Part shown: piece after piece, positions 9,698 through 18,575 of the stretch
How positions within the stretch are numbered: the first letter of the stretch is position 1
Layout: each line of letters starts with the position of its first letter
From: Alphaproteobacteria bacterium
Lineage (GTDB): Bacteria; Pseudomonadota; Gammaproteobacteria; JAGOUN01
NCBI GenBank assembly: GCA_021151585.1
Contig: JAGKWX010000002.1
Location: 77,778 to 141,777, forward strand
Reading direction: 5' to 3'
DNA: 64,000 bases
Made by a program: the position numbers and the translations under genes
The notes under the pieces: generated by a model
What the model saw: only the letters and a program-made list of their open reading frames with translations
What the model was told of the DNA's origin: nothing
The model's database searches: none

Positions 9698-10932
9698 TAT
9701 TTTTCGCTTCCTTGAATGCCAAAAATTTCTGTAGCCGACTCAAGAAGATCATCACGGCCCTCGATACTAGCACGGCGTAATTGAGAACTTGGCAAATGCA
9801 TAATTTTATTTAAAAGATTTTGTGAAAATTGCCTCAAATCCTCTTGCGTTAAATTATCTTTGGAAAAGCTTTCCAAAACACCATTGCAATATGATTGCAT
9901 AGTAGCTCGATACTGTTTGATAATCTCGTCAGAATTAATAGATCGCATAGACAATATACACTCTCGCGCCGCCTCCTCTATCAATTTTTCTGCCTGCGTC
10001 GCTGCATGTGCGCGCATATTGACATGATCTTGAATAATATTCTTCAATTGATCAAGTTGACACAAAGTAATATAAGCATTCGACACTACCTCCGGGGCAA
10101 TATCACGCGGCACAGCTAAGTCAATCATTAACGTCGGCTTAGTAACATGGCGAACATGATTTTCAGAAATCACTGCCGTTTTACTGGCAGTAGCGCTAAT
10201 CACCAGATCAATGTGACATAAACAGTCTGATAACTGTGAAAAATCCACCGCAATACCACGCACGTCTTGTGCAACGCGTTGAGCATTATGCAAATGCCGA
10301 CTCATAATATAGATAGGATGAGATGTTAGTGATTGCGCATGCTTTGCGGCAATGCGCCCAACGCTACCAACACCAATCACTAAAATACGCGGCGCGTTTG
10401 CTTGCTGCCACCATTGTGATGCATACATCACTGCTGTCGACGCAACTGATACTGGACACGCCCCAATTTTGGTACTTGAACGAATTTGTTTAGCCACATG
10501 AAACGTTTGTCGAAACAAGCGACTTAAATGCAAGCCAACCGTTTTATGTAAACACGCTAAAGAAAAAGCAGATTTTACCTGACCTAAAATTTCTGGCTCG
10601 CCCAATATTAAGGAATCCAAGCCACAAGCTACTCGCATTAAATGCTCGACCGCCGCAACATCATGCATAATATATGCATGTTGCATAAAATCATTAAAGC
10701 AAATATGTGAATCGCTCCTAGAGGACAACCACTGTTTGATCGAATCATCAGATAAGCTATAAGCATAAACCTCAGTGCGATTACACGTTGAGAGAATCAC
10801 GGCTTCTTCTATGTCGGGATGGCTGTGTAAAGATGACAATAACATCTCTACTTCCTCACGAGAAAGAGCAAATTTTTCCCGAGACTCAATAGAGGTCGTT
10901 TTGTGATTTAAGCCGATGGCGATGATGTTCAT
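9697..10932 (-). CDS. hemA: Glutamyl-tRNA reductase
   Basis: First committed step of tetrapyrrole synthesis by the C5 route: reduces Glu-tRNA to glutamate-1-semialdehyde with NADPH. The catalytic Cys50 is in [13 protein letters not shown]. The NADPH fold contains [15 protein letters not shown], and a C-terminal helical dimerisation domain follows. Length 411 aa is normal. It begins 33 nt downstream of lolB and overlaps prfA, so it belongs to the minus-strand run IMPase-lolB-hemA-prfA-prmC. Confidence 0.97.
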   Translation of the reverse strand: MNIIAIGLNHKTTSIESREKFALSREEVEMLLSSLHSHPDIEEAVILSTCNRTEVYAYSLSDDSIKQWLSSRSDSHICFNDFMQHAYIMHDVAAVEHLMRVACGLDSLILGEPEILGQVKSAFSLACLHKTVGLHLSRLFRQTFHVAKQIRSSTKIGACPVSVASTAVMYASQWWQQANAPRILVIGVGSVGRIAAKHAQSLTSHPIYIMSRHLHNAQRVAQDVRGIAVDFSQLSDCLCHIDLVISATASKTAVISENHVRHVTKPTLMIDLAVPRDIAPEVVSNAYITLCQLDQLKNIIQDHVNMRAHAATQAEKLIEEAARECILSMRSINSDEIIKQYRATMQSYCNGVLESFSKDNLTQEDLRQFSQNLLNKIMHLPSSQLRRASIEGRDDLLESATEIFGIQGSEK

Positions 10933-10965
10933 ATACAGGCAAAAACATTATTTATGTTAGCAATT

Positions 10966-11568
10966 CTAACGGCTCGTCTTCCAACTGTCACCCTCTATTG
11001 TCAAGTCCAGATAGATTTTATCATGCATAAAGCGAATTTCTCGGGGCAATTCAAGTTGTTGCACACGCTGATAAGCGACATAGTCAATAGACCAGCCTTG
11101 CTGTTCCATATGTTGAATACGATGAAACTCATCATACATCAGCTGATCAACTCGTCCTGGCGCCGGCAAACCGCGAACCCAATAGTACAACGACGAAACC
11201 GGCAACGACCAACCTACTTGCCGCTGCAACAAAGCCTCTGGCGTTTGCGCAGAATAGGCATGACCACGATTATCTTTTAACTGCACAAAATCAGACCGCC
11301 CTTCTATAGTCACCGATCCAATGCCAAAAGGTCCGAACAACATAATTTGGTACAACGTCGCTTGTTGTTGCCAGAAAATATTAGCGCTTAATTTCTTGCC
11401 AGGCATTTTTAAAATGAAATCACCGCGGAATTGCCAGTCTATCATATGCGACAGCACATACTGTCGCTGCGACCAAGACAAACTCAACGACTGATCATAC
11501 TTAGTCGGGGCACAAGCAGATAGCATCAAAACCAAAGCAAAGAGAATAAAAAAGTTTCTTATCGACAT
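10966..11568 (-). CDS. lolB: Outer-membrane lipoprotein receptor LolB
   Basis: Receives lipoproteins from LolA and inserts them in the outer membrane. A lipoprotein signal peptide with LSAC (Cys19) is followed by the LolB fold: WQFRGDFILKMPGKKLSANIFWQQ, MLFGPFGIGSVTIEG, and YWVRGLPAPG. Length 200 aa is typical. The start overlaps the end of the upstream inositol-phosphatase gene by 10 nt, indicating one transcript. In many relatives lolB is next to hemA, which fits here, although ispE, often adjacent, is absent. Confidence 0.9.
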   Translation of the reverse strand: MSIRNFFILFALVLMLSACAPTKYDQSLSLSWSQRQYVLSHMIDWQFRGDFILKMPGKKLSANIFWQQQATLYQIMLFGPFGIGSVTIEGRSDFVQLKDNRGHAYSAQTPEALLQRQVGWSLPVSSLYYWVRGLPAPGRVDQLMYDEFHRIQHMEQQGWSIDYVAYQRVQQLELPREIRFMHDKIYLDLTIEGDSWKTSR

Positions 11569-12326
11569 TGATGAACCACCAAACCATTATGCGCATGCAC
11601 ATCTTGAGGAGCATCTAAGTCATCGCCAAAAAACTCTACATGACCACCAGCGGCAACCACCAGCGCCAAACCGGCTGCCACATCCCAAAACATAGTGTTA
11701 CGCTCATGGTAATATTCAGCGCGCCCGCAAGACACATAAGCAAGCGAAATTGCCGCACTACCAATCATGCGCACTTTGCGCCACTGTCGTGCAAAACGCA
11801 TAAAGTCTATAGAGTTTTGATCGCTAAAATCTTTTGCCACAGGGAAGCCGGTATATAAAATTCCTCGTTCACTTTCTTTAACATCAGAAACAGTTATCGG
11901 CCGACTATTTAACCAAGCCCCCTCATTCACTAAGCCGGAAAATAATTCATCGCGATTAAAATCATATATAACGCCCAACATAGGCGTTTTATGCTGGCAA
12001 AGAGCAATCGACACTGCCGATACAGGAATATTTTTATAATAATTGTAGCTACCATCGAGAGGATCTACCACCCAAAGATATTGGTGATCAGAATAACCTG
12101 CTTGCCAACCACGCTCTTCAGTCAGTACGGGAAAATCGGTAGCTGCTTGTAAAGCGCTTAAAATCACGGCTTCAACCAGGCGATCCGCTGTTATTTTCAC
12201 CTCTCGCCCCACTTCTTTTTCAACAGACGACCATTGCGAGCGATGCGCCATTAATTGCATGCCGGCAGCCAGAGCCGTACGCTCTGCGAGAGCAAGCAAA
12301 TCTTTTAAATTTTTATCCACAAGCAA
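11559..12326 (-). CDS. Inositol monophosphatase-family phosphatase (SuhB/CysQ type)
   Basis: Mg2+-dependent sugar-phosphate phosphatase of the IMPase superfamily. It shows the metal-binding WVVDPLDGSYNYYKNIP motif (canonical DPLDGT with Thr replaced by Ser), FPVLTEERGW upstream (the EE pair), and the C-terminal FWDVAAGLALVVAAGG motif. Length 255 aa is typical. Substrate could be inositol-1-phosphate, 3'-phosphoadenosine phosphate (CysQ-like) or another sugar phosphate; the sequence does not decide. First gene of the run leading to lolB-hemA-prfA-prmC. Confidence 0.85.
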   Translation of the reverse strand: MLVDKNLKDLLALAERTALAAGMQLMAHRSQWSSVEKEVGREVKITADRLVEAVILSALQAATDFPVLTEERGWQAGYSDHQYLWVVDPLDGSYNYYKNIPVSAVSIALCQHKTPMLGVIYDFNRDELFSGLVNEGAWLNSRPITVSDVKESERGILYTGFPVAKDFSDQNSIDFMRFARQWRKVRMIGSAAISLAYVSCGRAEYYHERNTMFWDVAAGLALVVAAGGHVEFFGDDLDAPQDVHAHNGLVVHQCR

Positions 12327-12410
12327 GCAATATGAGTCAACATGAGTATCAAAACTATAGCAAATTTCAATAAATTTTAATATGCGGCTGGGTTACATCA
12401 ACTCGCCATC

Positions 12411-12427
12411 TTAGCATTTTATGCTAA
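12411..12427. promoter_or_regulatory. 17-bp palindrome in divergent intergenic region
   Basis: TTAGCAT-TTT-ATGCTAA is a perfect 7-bp inverted repeat with a 3-base centre in the 185-nt region between the divergently transcribed phosphatase and yheS genes. The size suits a dimeric repressor site, but no regulator is known for it. Confidence 0.3.
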
Positions 12428-12511
12428 ATATAGAGGCGCCCAAGCTAAATGACGGGCAATTCTGGCAAAAATAGAGTAGAATAAGGACAATACACCTCAT
12501 AATGCTCAACC

Positions 12512-14377
12512 ATGATCGAACTAAAAAACGTCACACTACGTCGTGGCACAAAAATACTCTTAGAAGACGCCAGCGCACGCCTTGAAGCAGGCTATCGCAC
12601 TGGCCTAATCGGCCGAAACGGAACCGGGAAGACCAGTCTGTTTCAGCTAATTACCGGCCAATTACACGAAGAATTGGGCAGCGTTTCTTTAGAAGTACCT
12701 CGTCACGATATTGCCTATCTAGAACAAGCTCTACCTCATAGCGATGAAGCCGCCATAGACTATGTTAAACACGGTGATTTTGCCTGGTCGCGGATTCAAC
12801 ATGCACTACAACAAGCAGAAGCAGATGAAGATGGTTTGGCAATCGCACAATGTTATACGGATTTACAAGCTATTGATGGCTTTACTATAGATGCTCGCGC
12901 CAGCCAAATTCTTGATGGCTTAGGCTTTTCGCAAGAAACCTTTACAAAGCCAGTGTCAAGTTTTTCTGGCGGCTGGCAAATGCGCTTACAACTAGCGCGC
13001 ACTCTACTGGCGCCAGCGACACTATTACTACTTGATGAACCAACCAATCACTTAGATATCGAAGCTATTTTATGGCTAGAAACATGGTTGCAAACAAAAA
13101 AATGCTCCATGCTTATTATATCTCATGATCGTGATTTTCTGGATAACGTTTGTACACATACATTGCATTTGCGTCAACGCACCCTAAGACTGTACACAGG
13201 CAACTACTCTTCATTTGCCCGGCAGTTTGAAATGCAGCTAGAACAAGAAGCTAGTGCTGCTGAAAAAATTTCACGGCAACGTGCACATATGCAATCATTT
13301 GTTGATCGTTTTCGCTACAAAGCTTCCAAGGCAAAACAAGCGCAAAGTCGTATTAAAGCAATTGAAAAACTCACCATGACCGTTGGATTACAACGCGAAA
13401 ATCCTTTTTCATTTCAATTTTTTCCTTGCGCAGAGCTATCAGACCCAATAGTAAAAATCGACACCTCGGTAGGTTATGGTGATAAAATTATTTTAAACAA
13501 AGTCGGCATGAATGTTAATCATGATGATCGCATCGCTTTTCTCGGTCGCAATGGCGGCGGTAAAAGCACCATAGTCAAAGCAATAGCCGGTGAGTTGCCA
13601 GCAATAAATGGCGAAATCATCTATCATCCTAAACTTAAGATTGGCTATTTTTCACAGCAACAATTAGACACCTTAGACTACGACTCAACACCGTACGAAC
13701 ATGTCCAACAACTCGATAAAAAGTTGGGTGAAACCGAAATACGTAAATATCTCGGCGGTTTTGGCTTTACGGGTGACTGCGTATTTGATCGAGTACGACA
13801 CTTTTCAGGGGGAGAAAAAGCACGCTTGGCTTTAGCGCTACTCATCTATCATCGACCAAATTTATTACTACTTGATGAACCGACTAACCATTTGGATTTA
13901 CAAATGCGCGAGGCGCTGATCATCGCTTTGCAAAGCTACCAAGGCTCCGTCATTTTGGTATCGCACGACCGTTACTTTGTCAGCAGCATTTCTGACCAAT
14001 TATACTGGATTAAACAAAACCAATTAGAGTTATTTCCTGGCGATTTAGAAGATTATCAACACGCTGTTTTAGCCAAAGAAGACTTAGCTAGTACTAAAAA
14101 AAACACGGCTAAAAATGACAATGCCTCCCTGATTAAGACGGCTACACCTGCCAATAGCATAAACTCAGAGCATAAAAATGCGGGTAAAAAACGCAAAAAA
14201 ATAGAGTCGAAACTTGAAACCCTCAAAGAAAAAATAGCAGAAACTGAACAAGAATTGGAAAATCAAGATCTTTATCTACCCGAAAATGCTAAAAAATTAG
14301 AAGCATTACTGAGTAAACACAACGACTATAAACATAATTTGCAAACAACAGAGGATGAATGGCTTGCACTCGATTAA
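12512..14377 (+). CDS. yheS: ABC-F family ribosome-associated ATPase YheS-like
   Basis: Cytosolic twin-ATPase of the ABC-F class that acts on the ribosome rather than as a transporter (no membrane segments). First nucleotide domain: Walker A GRNGTGKTS (about 34-42), signature FSGGWQMRLQLAR, Walker B LLLLDEPTNHLD. Linker: RFRYKASKAKQAQSRIKAIEKL. Second domain: GRNGGGKST, FSGGEKARLALALL and LLLLDEPTNHLDLQ. A Lys/Glu coiled-coil tail completes 621 aa. The spacing and linker match E. coli YheS better than EttA or Uup. No clear Shine-Dalgarno precedes the ATG. Confidence 0.93.
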   Translation: MIELKNVTLRRGTKILLEDASARLEAGYRTGLIGRNGTGKTSLFQLITGQLHEELGSVSLEVPRHDIAYLEQALPHSDEAAIDYVKHGDFAWSRIQHALQQAEADEDGLAIAQCYTDLQAIDGFTIDARASQILDGLGFSQETFTKPVSSFSGGWQMRLQLARTLLAPATLLLLDEPTNHLDIEAILWLETWLQTKKCSMLIISHDRDFLDNVCTHTLHLRQRTLRLYTGNYSSFARQFEMQLEQEASAAEKISRQRAHMQSFVDRFRYKASKAKQAQSRIKAIEKLTMTVGLQRENPFSFQFFPCAELSDPIVKIDTSVGYGDKIILNKVGMNVNHDDRIAFLGRNGGGKSTIVKAIAGELPAINGEIIYHPKLKIGYFSQQQLDTLDYDSTPYEHVQQLDKKLGETEIRKYLGGFGFTGDCVFDRVRHFSGGEKARLALALLIYHRPNLLLLDEPTNHLDLQMREALIIALQSYQGSVILVSHDRYFVSSISDQLYWIKQNQLELFPGDLEDYQHAVLAKEDLASTKKNTAKNDNASLIKTATPANSINSEHKNAGKKRKKIESKLETLKEKIAETEQELENQDLYLPENAKKLEALLSKHNDYKHNLQTTEDEWLALD

Positions 14378-14405
14378 AAAATCTGTAAAAATACAACTTC
14401 TTCTT

Positions 14406-14480
14406 TGGGGCGTCGCCAAGCGGTAAGGCACGGGGTTTTGATCTCCGCATACCTAGGTTCGAATCCTAGCGCCCCAGCCA
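14406..14480 (+). tRNA. tRNA-Gln (anticodon TTG)
   Basis: Acceptor stem TGGGGCG/CGCCCCA, D-stem GCC/GGC, anticodon stem CGGGG/CTCCG with loop TTTTGAT placing TTG at 34-36, T-arm CTAGG-TTCGAAT-CCTAG, discriminator G and encoded CCA. The U1-A72 pair is typical of tRNA-Gln. It lies 28 nt after yheS and only 23 nt before the prs start. A possible promoter TTGCAC near 14364 with an AT-rich -10 lies in the yheS tail. Confidence 0.97.
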
Positions 14481-14503
14481 ATTCTTTAGCTAAGGCGGAT
14501 TTT

Positions 14504-15454
14504 GTGTCTTCTGAGATTAAAATATTTACGGGTAACGCCAATATTCCTCTTGCACAAAAAATCGCGCAACACTTAGGGTTACCTTTAGGTAATATGAAAG
14601 TTGGCCGTTACAGTGACGGCGAAATTACTGTAGAAATTCTCGAAAATGTCCGCGGTCGCGAAATTTTCTTAATTCAACCCATGTGTCCGCCAGTAAATGA
14701 CCATCTCATGGAGCTGATGTTTATGGCAGATGCTTTCCTGCGCGCATCAGTAAGCAAGATAACCCTAATTTGCCCATATTTTGGTTATGCGCGCCAAGAT
14801 AGACGCGTACGGTCAACACGCGTACCCATTTCAGCCCGGGTCGTTGCAGATATGCTAGTTAGCGCCGGAATTGATCATGTCTTAACCGTCGACATTCACG
14901 CCGACCAAATTCAAGGCTTTTTTTCCATCCCGGTAGACAACGTCTACAGCACCTCGATTTTCTTAGAAGATATTCGCCAACGCTTTTCAACCAATGACGA
15001 CATCATGGTAGTCTCACCCGATGTTGGCGGCGTAGTGCGCGCCCGAGCTGTGGCCAAACACCTCGGAACAGATTTAGCTATTCTAGATAAACGACGCCCC
15101 AAAGCAAATGAAGCAAAAATTATGCATATCATTGGCGATGTTACAGATAAAAACTGCATTTTGGTCGACGACATGATTGACACAGCAGGAACATTACGCG
15201 CAGGGGTTGACGCCCTGAAAGAACAGGGTGCAAAAAGCATTAGCGCTTACATCACCCACCCAATCCTTTCAGGAAAAGCAATTGAAAACATTGAATTATC
15301 TCAACTTGATCAATTAATTGTGACTGACACCATCCCACTAAGCGACAAGGCGCTAGAATGCAAAAAAATCCGCCAAGTCTCAGTAAGCCACATGCTAGCG
15401 CAATGTATTGACCGCATGTGCCGCGGAACATCTTTAATGTCCATGTTTCCTTAA
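14504..15454 (+). CDS. prs: Ribose-phosphate pyrophosphokinase
   Basis: Makes PRPP from ribose-5-phosphate and ATP for nucleotide, His and Trp synthesis. I place the start at GTG 14504 (316 aa, the family size), with AAGG eight bases upstream; the open frame continues upstream only because it reads through the tRNA. Key parts: FTGNANIPLAQKIAQHLG, GRYSDGEITVEI, YFGYARQDRR (ATP site), VDIHADQIQGFF (metal-binding His) and the PRPP loop VDDMIDTAGT. Order tRNA-Gln-prs-rplY-pth-ychF is the usual gammaproteobacterial arrangement. Confidence 0.96.
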   Translation: MSSEIKIFTGNANIPLAQKIAQHLGLPLGNMKVGRYSDGEITVEILENVRGREIFLIQPMCPPVNDHLMELMFMADAFLRASVSKITLICPYFGYARQDRRVRSTRVPISARVVADMLVSAGIDHVLTVDIHADQIQGFFSIPVDNVYSTSIFLEDIRQRFSTNDDIMVVSPDVGGVVRARAVAKHLGTDLAILDKRRPKANEAKIMHIIGDVTDKNCILVDDMIDTAGTLRAGVDALKEQGAKSISAYITHPILSGKAIENIELSQLDQLIVTDTIPLSDKALECKKIRQVSVSHMLAQCIDRMCRGTSLMSMFP

Positions 15455-15705
15455 TCCACATAGTGATAAACATATCTGCTACGGAACAAAGCTAAGTTAA
15501 CCTGTAACATGACAACCAAATAGCGATAAATCACACAAGCTTAATCCGTTAAATTTAAGATCCACATAAACAACCGCCGCAATACGCCATAATAATTTTC
15601 TCACATTAACCGATATCACTTCCTCTCACTGGCTTTTTCCGATAAAATACATGGCCCTAGATTTGGTCGCGAATCCGGGGTATTTATTTAATTTTGGAGA
15701 AAACT

Positions 15706-16413
15706 ATGTCAAATTCTACTTTTACGCTGCCAGCGTCAGCGCGCAGTGTTATGGGGAAAGGTGCGAGCCGCCGCCTACGTCGTCAGGGAGATCTTGTCCC
15801 GGCTATTGTTTATGGCGCCAACAAAACCCCTGAAAACATCACCATCGAACAACGAATACTACGAAAGGCTTTGGAAAATGAAGCTTTCTATAGCCATATT
15901 ATCGAACTCGCTATTGATAACAAAAAAGAAAATGTTGTCCTAAAAGCATTACAACGTCATCCATATAAATCATTAATTATGCACGCTGACTTTATGCGTA
16001 TTGACGAAAATGCAAAAATTCACATGCACGTTCCATTACATTTTACTGGCGAAGATGTGGCTCCTGGCATTAAGGTTGGCAAAGGTATCCTAAGTCGCCA
16101 CGTTGTGGAATTGGAAGTCATCTGTTTGCCAAGTGACCTGCCAGAATTTATTGAAGTGAATGTTAGTCATATGGATCTTGATCAAATATTGCATATATCT
16201 AATATTACGGCACCTAAAGGCGTCGTTTTTTCTGCTTTAAATCATGGCAACGATATGGCGATTGCCAGCGTTCATCTGCCACGAGGCGCTGCTCAACAGG
16301 AAGATATTGATGTTGCTGCCGCTGAAGCCGCTGCCAAAGCCGCCGCTGAAGCTGCCAATCCAACCGCTCACAGCAATGATAGCGGCAAGCAGAAGCCGAA
16401 GACTGGCAAATAA
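15706..16413 (+). CDS. rplY: 50S ribosomal protein L25, long (Ctc) form
   Basis: 5S-rRNA-binding ribosomal protein of the Ctc type with a C-terminal TL5 domain. ATG 15706 has GGAG eight bases upstream and gives 235 aa. The N-terminal part contains GKGASRRLRRQGDLVPAIVYG and LQRHPYKSLIMHADFMRI, and the second domain contains VPLHFTGEDVAPGIKVGKGI. The last ~45 residues are an Ala-rich helix followed by a Lys-rich tail. Its TAA overlaps the pth ATG (TAATG). Confidence 0.95.
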   Translation: MSNSTFTLPASARSVMGKGASRRLRRQGDLVPAIVYGANKTPENITIEQRILRKALENEAFYSHIIELAIDNKKENVVLKALQRHPYKSLIMHADFMRIDENAKIHMHVPLHFTGEDVAPGIKVGKGILSRHVVELEVICLPSDLPEFIEVNVSHMDLDQILHISNITAPKGVVFSALNHGNDMAIASVHLPRGAAQQEDIDVAAAEAAAKAAAEAANPTAHSNDSGKQKPKTGK

Positions 16414-16964
16414 TGCCTCCCATCAAGTTAATCATTGGATTAGCAAATCCGGGTGATCGTTATACGAACACCCGGCATAATGCTGGCGAATGGTTTGTTA
16501 ACTTATTTGCCTCAACAAGCGATTGGAAAAAAGAAAATTTTTTACATGCTCGCGTAGCAAAAAAAGATATTTTATTTGCTGTCCCAACAACTTATATGAA
16601 CTTAAGCGGTCAAGCCGCACAAGCCTTGGCCCATTACTACAAAATAACACCGGAAGAGATTTTGGTGGCGCATGACGAAATTGATTTGCCGGCCGGGACC
16701 ATTCGCTTAAAAAAGGCCGGCGGCCACGGCGGACATAATGGCCTCCGCGATATTATTAAACATTTAGGCACACAAAATTTTTGGCGGTTACGTATTGGCG
16801 TCGGACGACCAACGCTTGCAGCACAAGTGGAAAGTCATGTATTAAACCCACCAACCAAAGAAGAACGCCAGCACATTGACCTTAGTTTAACGAACGCGGA
16901 AACCATTACACCGCTCTTATTAGAGGGCCAGTTTCAGAAGGCGATGCAGTTATTGCACACATAA
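16413..16964 (+). CDS. pth: Peptidyl-tRNA hydrolase
   Basis: Releases peptides from peptidyl-tRNAs that drop off ribosomes. Conserved residues: NPGDRYTNTRHNAGEW (catalytic His about 21), TYMNLSG (Asn), HDEIDLPAG (Asp/Glu) and GGHGGHNGLRDI. Length 183 aa is typical of the bacterial Pth family. Translationally coupled to rplY by a one-base overlap. Confidence 0.96.
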   Translation: MPPIKLIIGLANPGDRYTNTRHNAGEWFVNLFASTSDWKKENFLHARVAKKDILFAVPTTYMNLSGQAAQALAHYYKITPEEILVAHDEIDLPAGTIRLKKAGGHGGHNGLRDIIKHLGTQNFWRLRIGVGRPTLAAQVESHVLNPPTKEERQHIDLSLTNAETITPLLLEGQFQKAMQLLHT

Positions 16965-16991
16965 CGCAAGATTTTTGCAAAAATTAGGACT

Positions 16992-17269
16992 ATGCAAAAT
17001 GCGATTTCTGGAAATATTAATCAGCCAAGTGATATTGGCAGATTGCGCGAATTATTTTTTATTCAAGCATTAGCTGGCGCAAAAAAAAAACGGTTACTTA
17101 TAGCCACATAGGCGATTATCAAATAGATGATGTTATTTTTGAAATTGGTGGAAACAACAAAAAAATGCGAAAAATTCAAGATCAAAAAAAGGCATTTTTA
17201 GTAAAAAATGATATTCTAGTGTCACGTCAAAAAGAAATTCCGTTAATGTTATTTGGTTTTTTATATTAA
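16992..17269 (+). pseudogene. C-terminal remnant of a DUF4143-type AAA+ ATPase, frameshifted at A10
   Basis: The 319-nt gap between pth and ychF is filled by gene debris. Frame 1 reads SGNINQPSDIGRLRELFFIQAL and stops at TAG 17109-17111. After a homopolymer of ten A (17081-17090) a shifted frame continues with [27 protein letters not shown] and ends [13 protein letters not shown] at 17267-17269. This order (LRE-FF, GDF, FEVGGKN, IPLWLFGFLY) is the C-terminal signature of DUF4143-containing ATPases of mobile or defence-type contexts. The N-terminal ATPase domain is gone, so it is a dead fragment. One extra A would restore the frame. Confidence 0.8.
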
Positions 17270-17283
17270 AAGTAGGAGTAATG

Positions 17284-18381
17284 ATGGGTTTTAAATGTGG
17301 TATCGTTGGCTTACCAAATGTCGGTAAATCAACACTTTTCAAAGCATTAACGCAATCAGCGAATGTCGAAGTAGCTAATTTTCCGTTCTGTACAATTGAC
17401 CCCAATGTTGGGATGGTTGCCGTGCCTGATAAACGCATCAAAGCGCTCATTGACATCGTACAACCTGAACGCGTGGTTCCGACAACTATGGAATTTGTCG
17501 ATATCGCCGGCCTTGTCGCTGGTGCATCTGAAGGCGCTGGTCTCGGCAACCAATTTCTTGCGCATATTCGCGAAACTGATGCGATTGCACAAGTAGTACG
17601 CTGTTTTGAAAATGATGATATTATTCATGTTAACAATAAAGTCGACCCTCTCAGCGATATCGAAACCATTCACACAGAATTAGCACTGGCAGACTTTAAC
17701 ACTGTACAAAAAGCTCTAGTCCGCGTGAATAAAAATTCACGAAATGGTGATAAAGATGCCGCCAAAGAACAAGCATTGTTAGAAAAAATTAAACAAGAGT
17801 TAAATAATGGCGTTGCGATTCGTACGTTACCATTAAGCGAAGATGAGAAAAAAATATTAAGAAATTTACATTTATTAACCGCAAAACCCATGTTATACAT
17901 TGCCAATGTCAACGAGAACGGTTTTGGCGATGACAATATTCATCTACTCAATGTTCGAAAACATGCTAACAAAGAAAATGCAAGCGTTGTGCCTGTATGT
18001 GCTGCATTTGAATCTGAGCTTGCGGGCATGGATGAAGAAGAACAACGAGTATTTTTAGCTGAAATTGGTTTAACAGATTCTGGACTACACCGCATGATTC
18101 AAGCAGGCTATGAGTTGCTAGAATTACAAACGTATTTCACAGCAGGTAAAAAAGAAGTTCGCGCTTGGACTATTCGAAAAGGCAATAGCGCGCCACAAGC
18201 GGCCGGTGTTATTCATACCGATTTTGAACGTGGATTTATCCGCGCTGAAGTCATTGCTTATGATGATTTTATCCAATATAAAGGCGAACAAGGCGCCAAA
18301 GAAGCTGGTAAACTTCGCTCAGAAGGCAAAGAATATATTGTTAAAGATGGCGATGTCATTCATTTTAGATTTAATGTCTAA
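17284..18381 (+). CDS. ychF: Redox-regulated ATPase YchF (OLA1 family)
   Basis: Obg-family P-loop protein that binds the ribosome and hydrolyses ATP in preference to GTP. ATG 17284 ([17 protein letters not shown]) is five bases from AGGAG; the ATG at 17281 would be too close. Switch region [26 protein letters not shown] in place of NKxD (reason for ATP preference), and a C-terminal TGS domain with [30 protein letters not shown] split here as known motifs. 365 aa, standard. Last gene of the prs cluster. Confidence 0.97.
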   Translation: MGFKCGIVGLPNVGKSTLFKALTQSANVEVANFPFCTIDPNVGMVAVPDKRIKALIDIVQPERVVPTTMEFVDIAGLVAGASEGAGLGNQFLAHIRETDAIAQVVRCFENDDIIHVNNKVDPLSDIETIHTELALADFNTVQKALVRVNKNSRNGDKDAAKEQALLEKIKQELNNGVAIRTLPLSEDEKKILRNLHLLTAKPMLYIANVNENGFGDDNIHLLNVRKHANKENASVVPVCAAFESELAGMDEEEQRVFLAEIGLTDSGLHRMIQAGYELLELQTYFTAGKKEVRAWTIRKGNSAPQAAGVIHTDFERGFIRAEVIAYDDFIQYKGEQGAKEAGKLRSEGKEYIVKDGDVIHFRFNV

Positions 18382-18395
18382 AATAAATCTTGATA

Positions 18396-18426
18396 CCCGA
18401 CAAATTTTTTACACAGGTTTGTCGGG
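18396..18426. terminator. Hairpin after ychF
   Basis: CCCGACAAA (18396-18404) and TTTGTCGGG (18418-18426) form a perfect 9-bp stem 15 nt after the ychF stop, in the gap towards the convergent ABC ATPase gene. No strong U-tract, so termination strength is uncertain. Confidence 0.5.
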
Positions 18427-18575
18427 CCTGTAGAGCTTATATCTTTACACACCTCTACTAGGTTGTTAATTTACTTACCTGTTATGAAGCTCTTCTTTCG
18501 AAAAAATATAAAGATCTAATATTATAGTGTTTAACTAAACTGTCATTATCTTGTGTTAGTCCTCTTAATATTAAA

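Noticed and set aside
14405..14503. Extension of the prs frame through the tRNA
   Set aside because: The tRNA occupies this stretch; GTG 14504 with AAGG gives the standard 316-aa enzyme.
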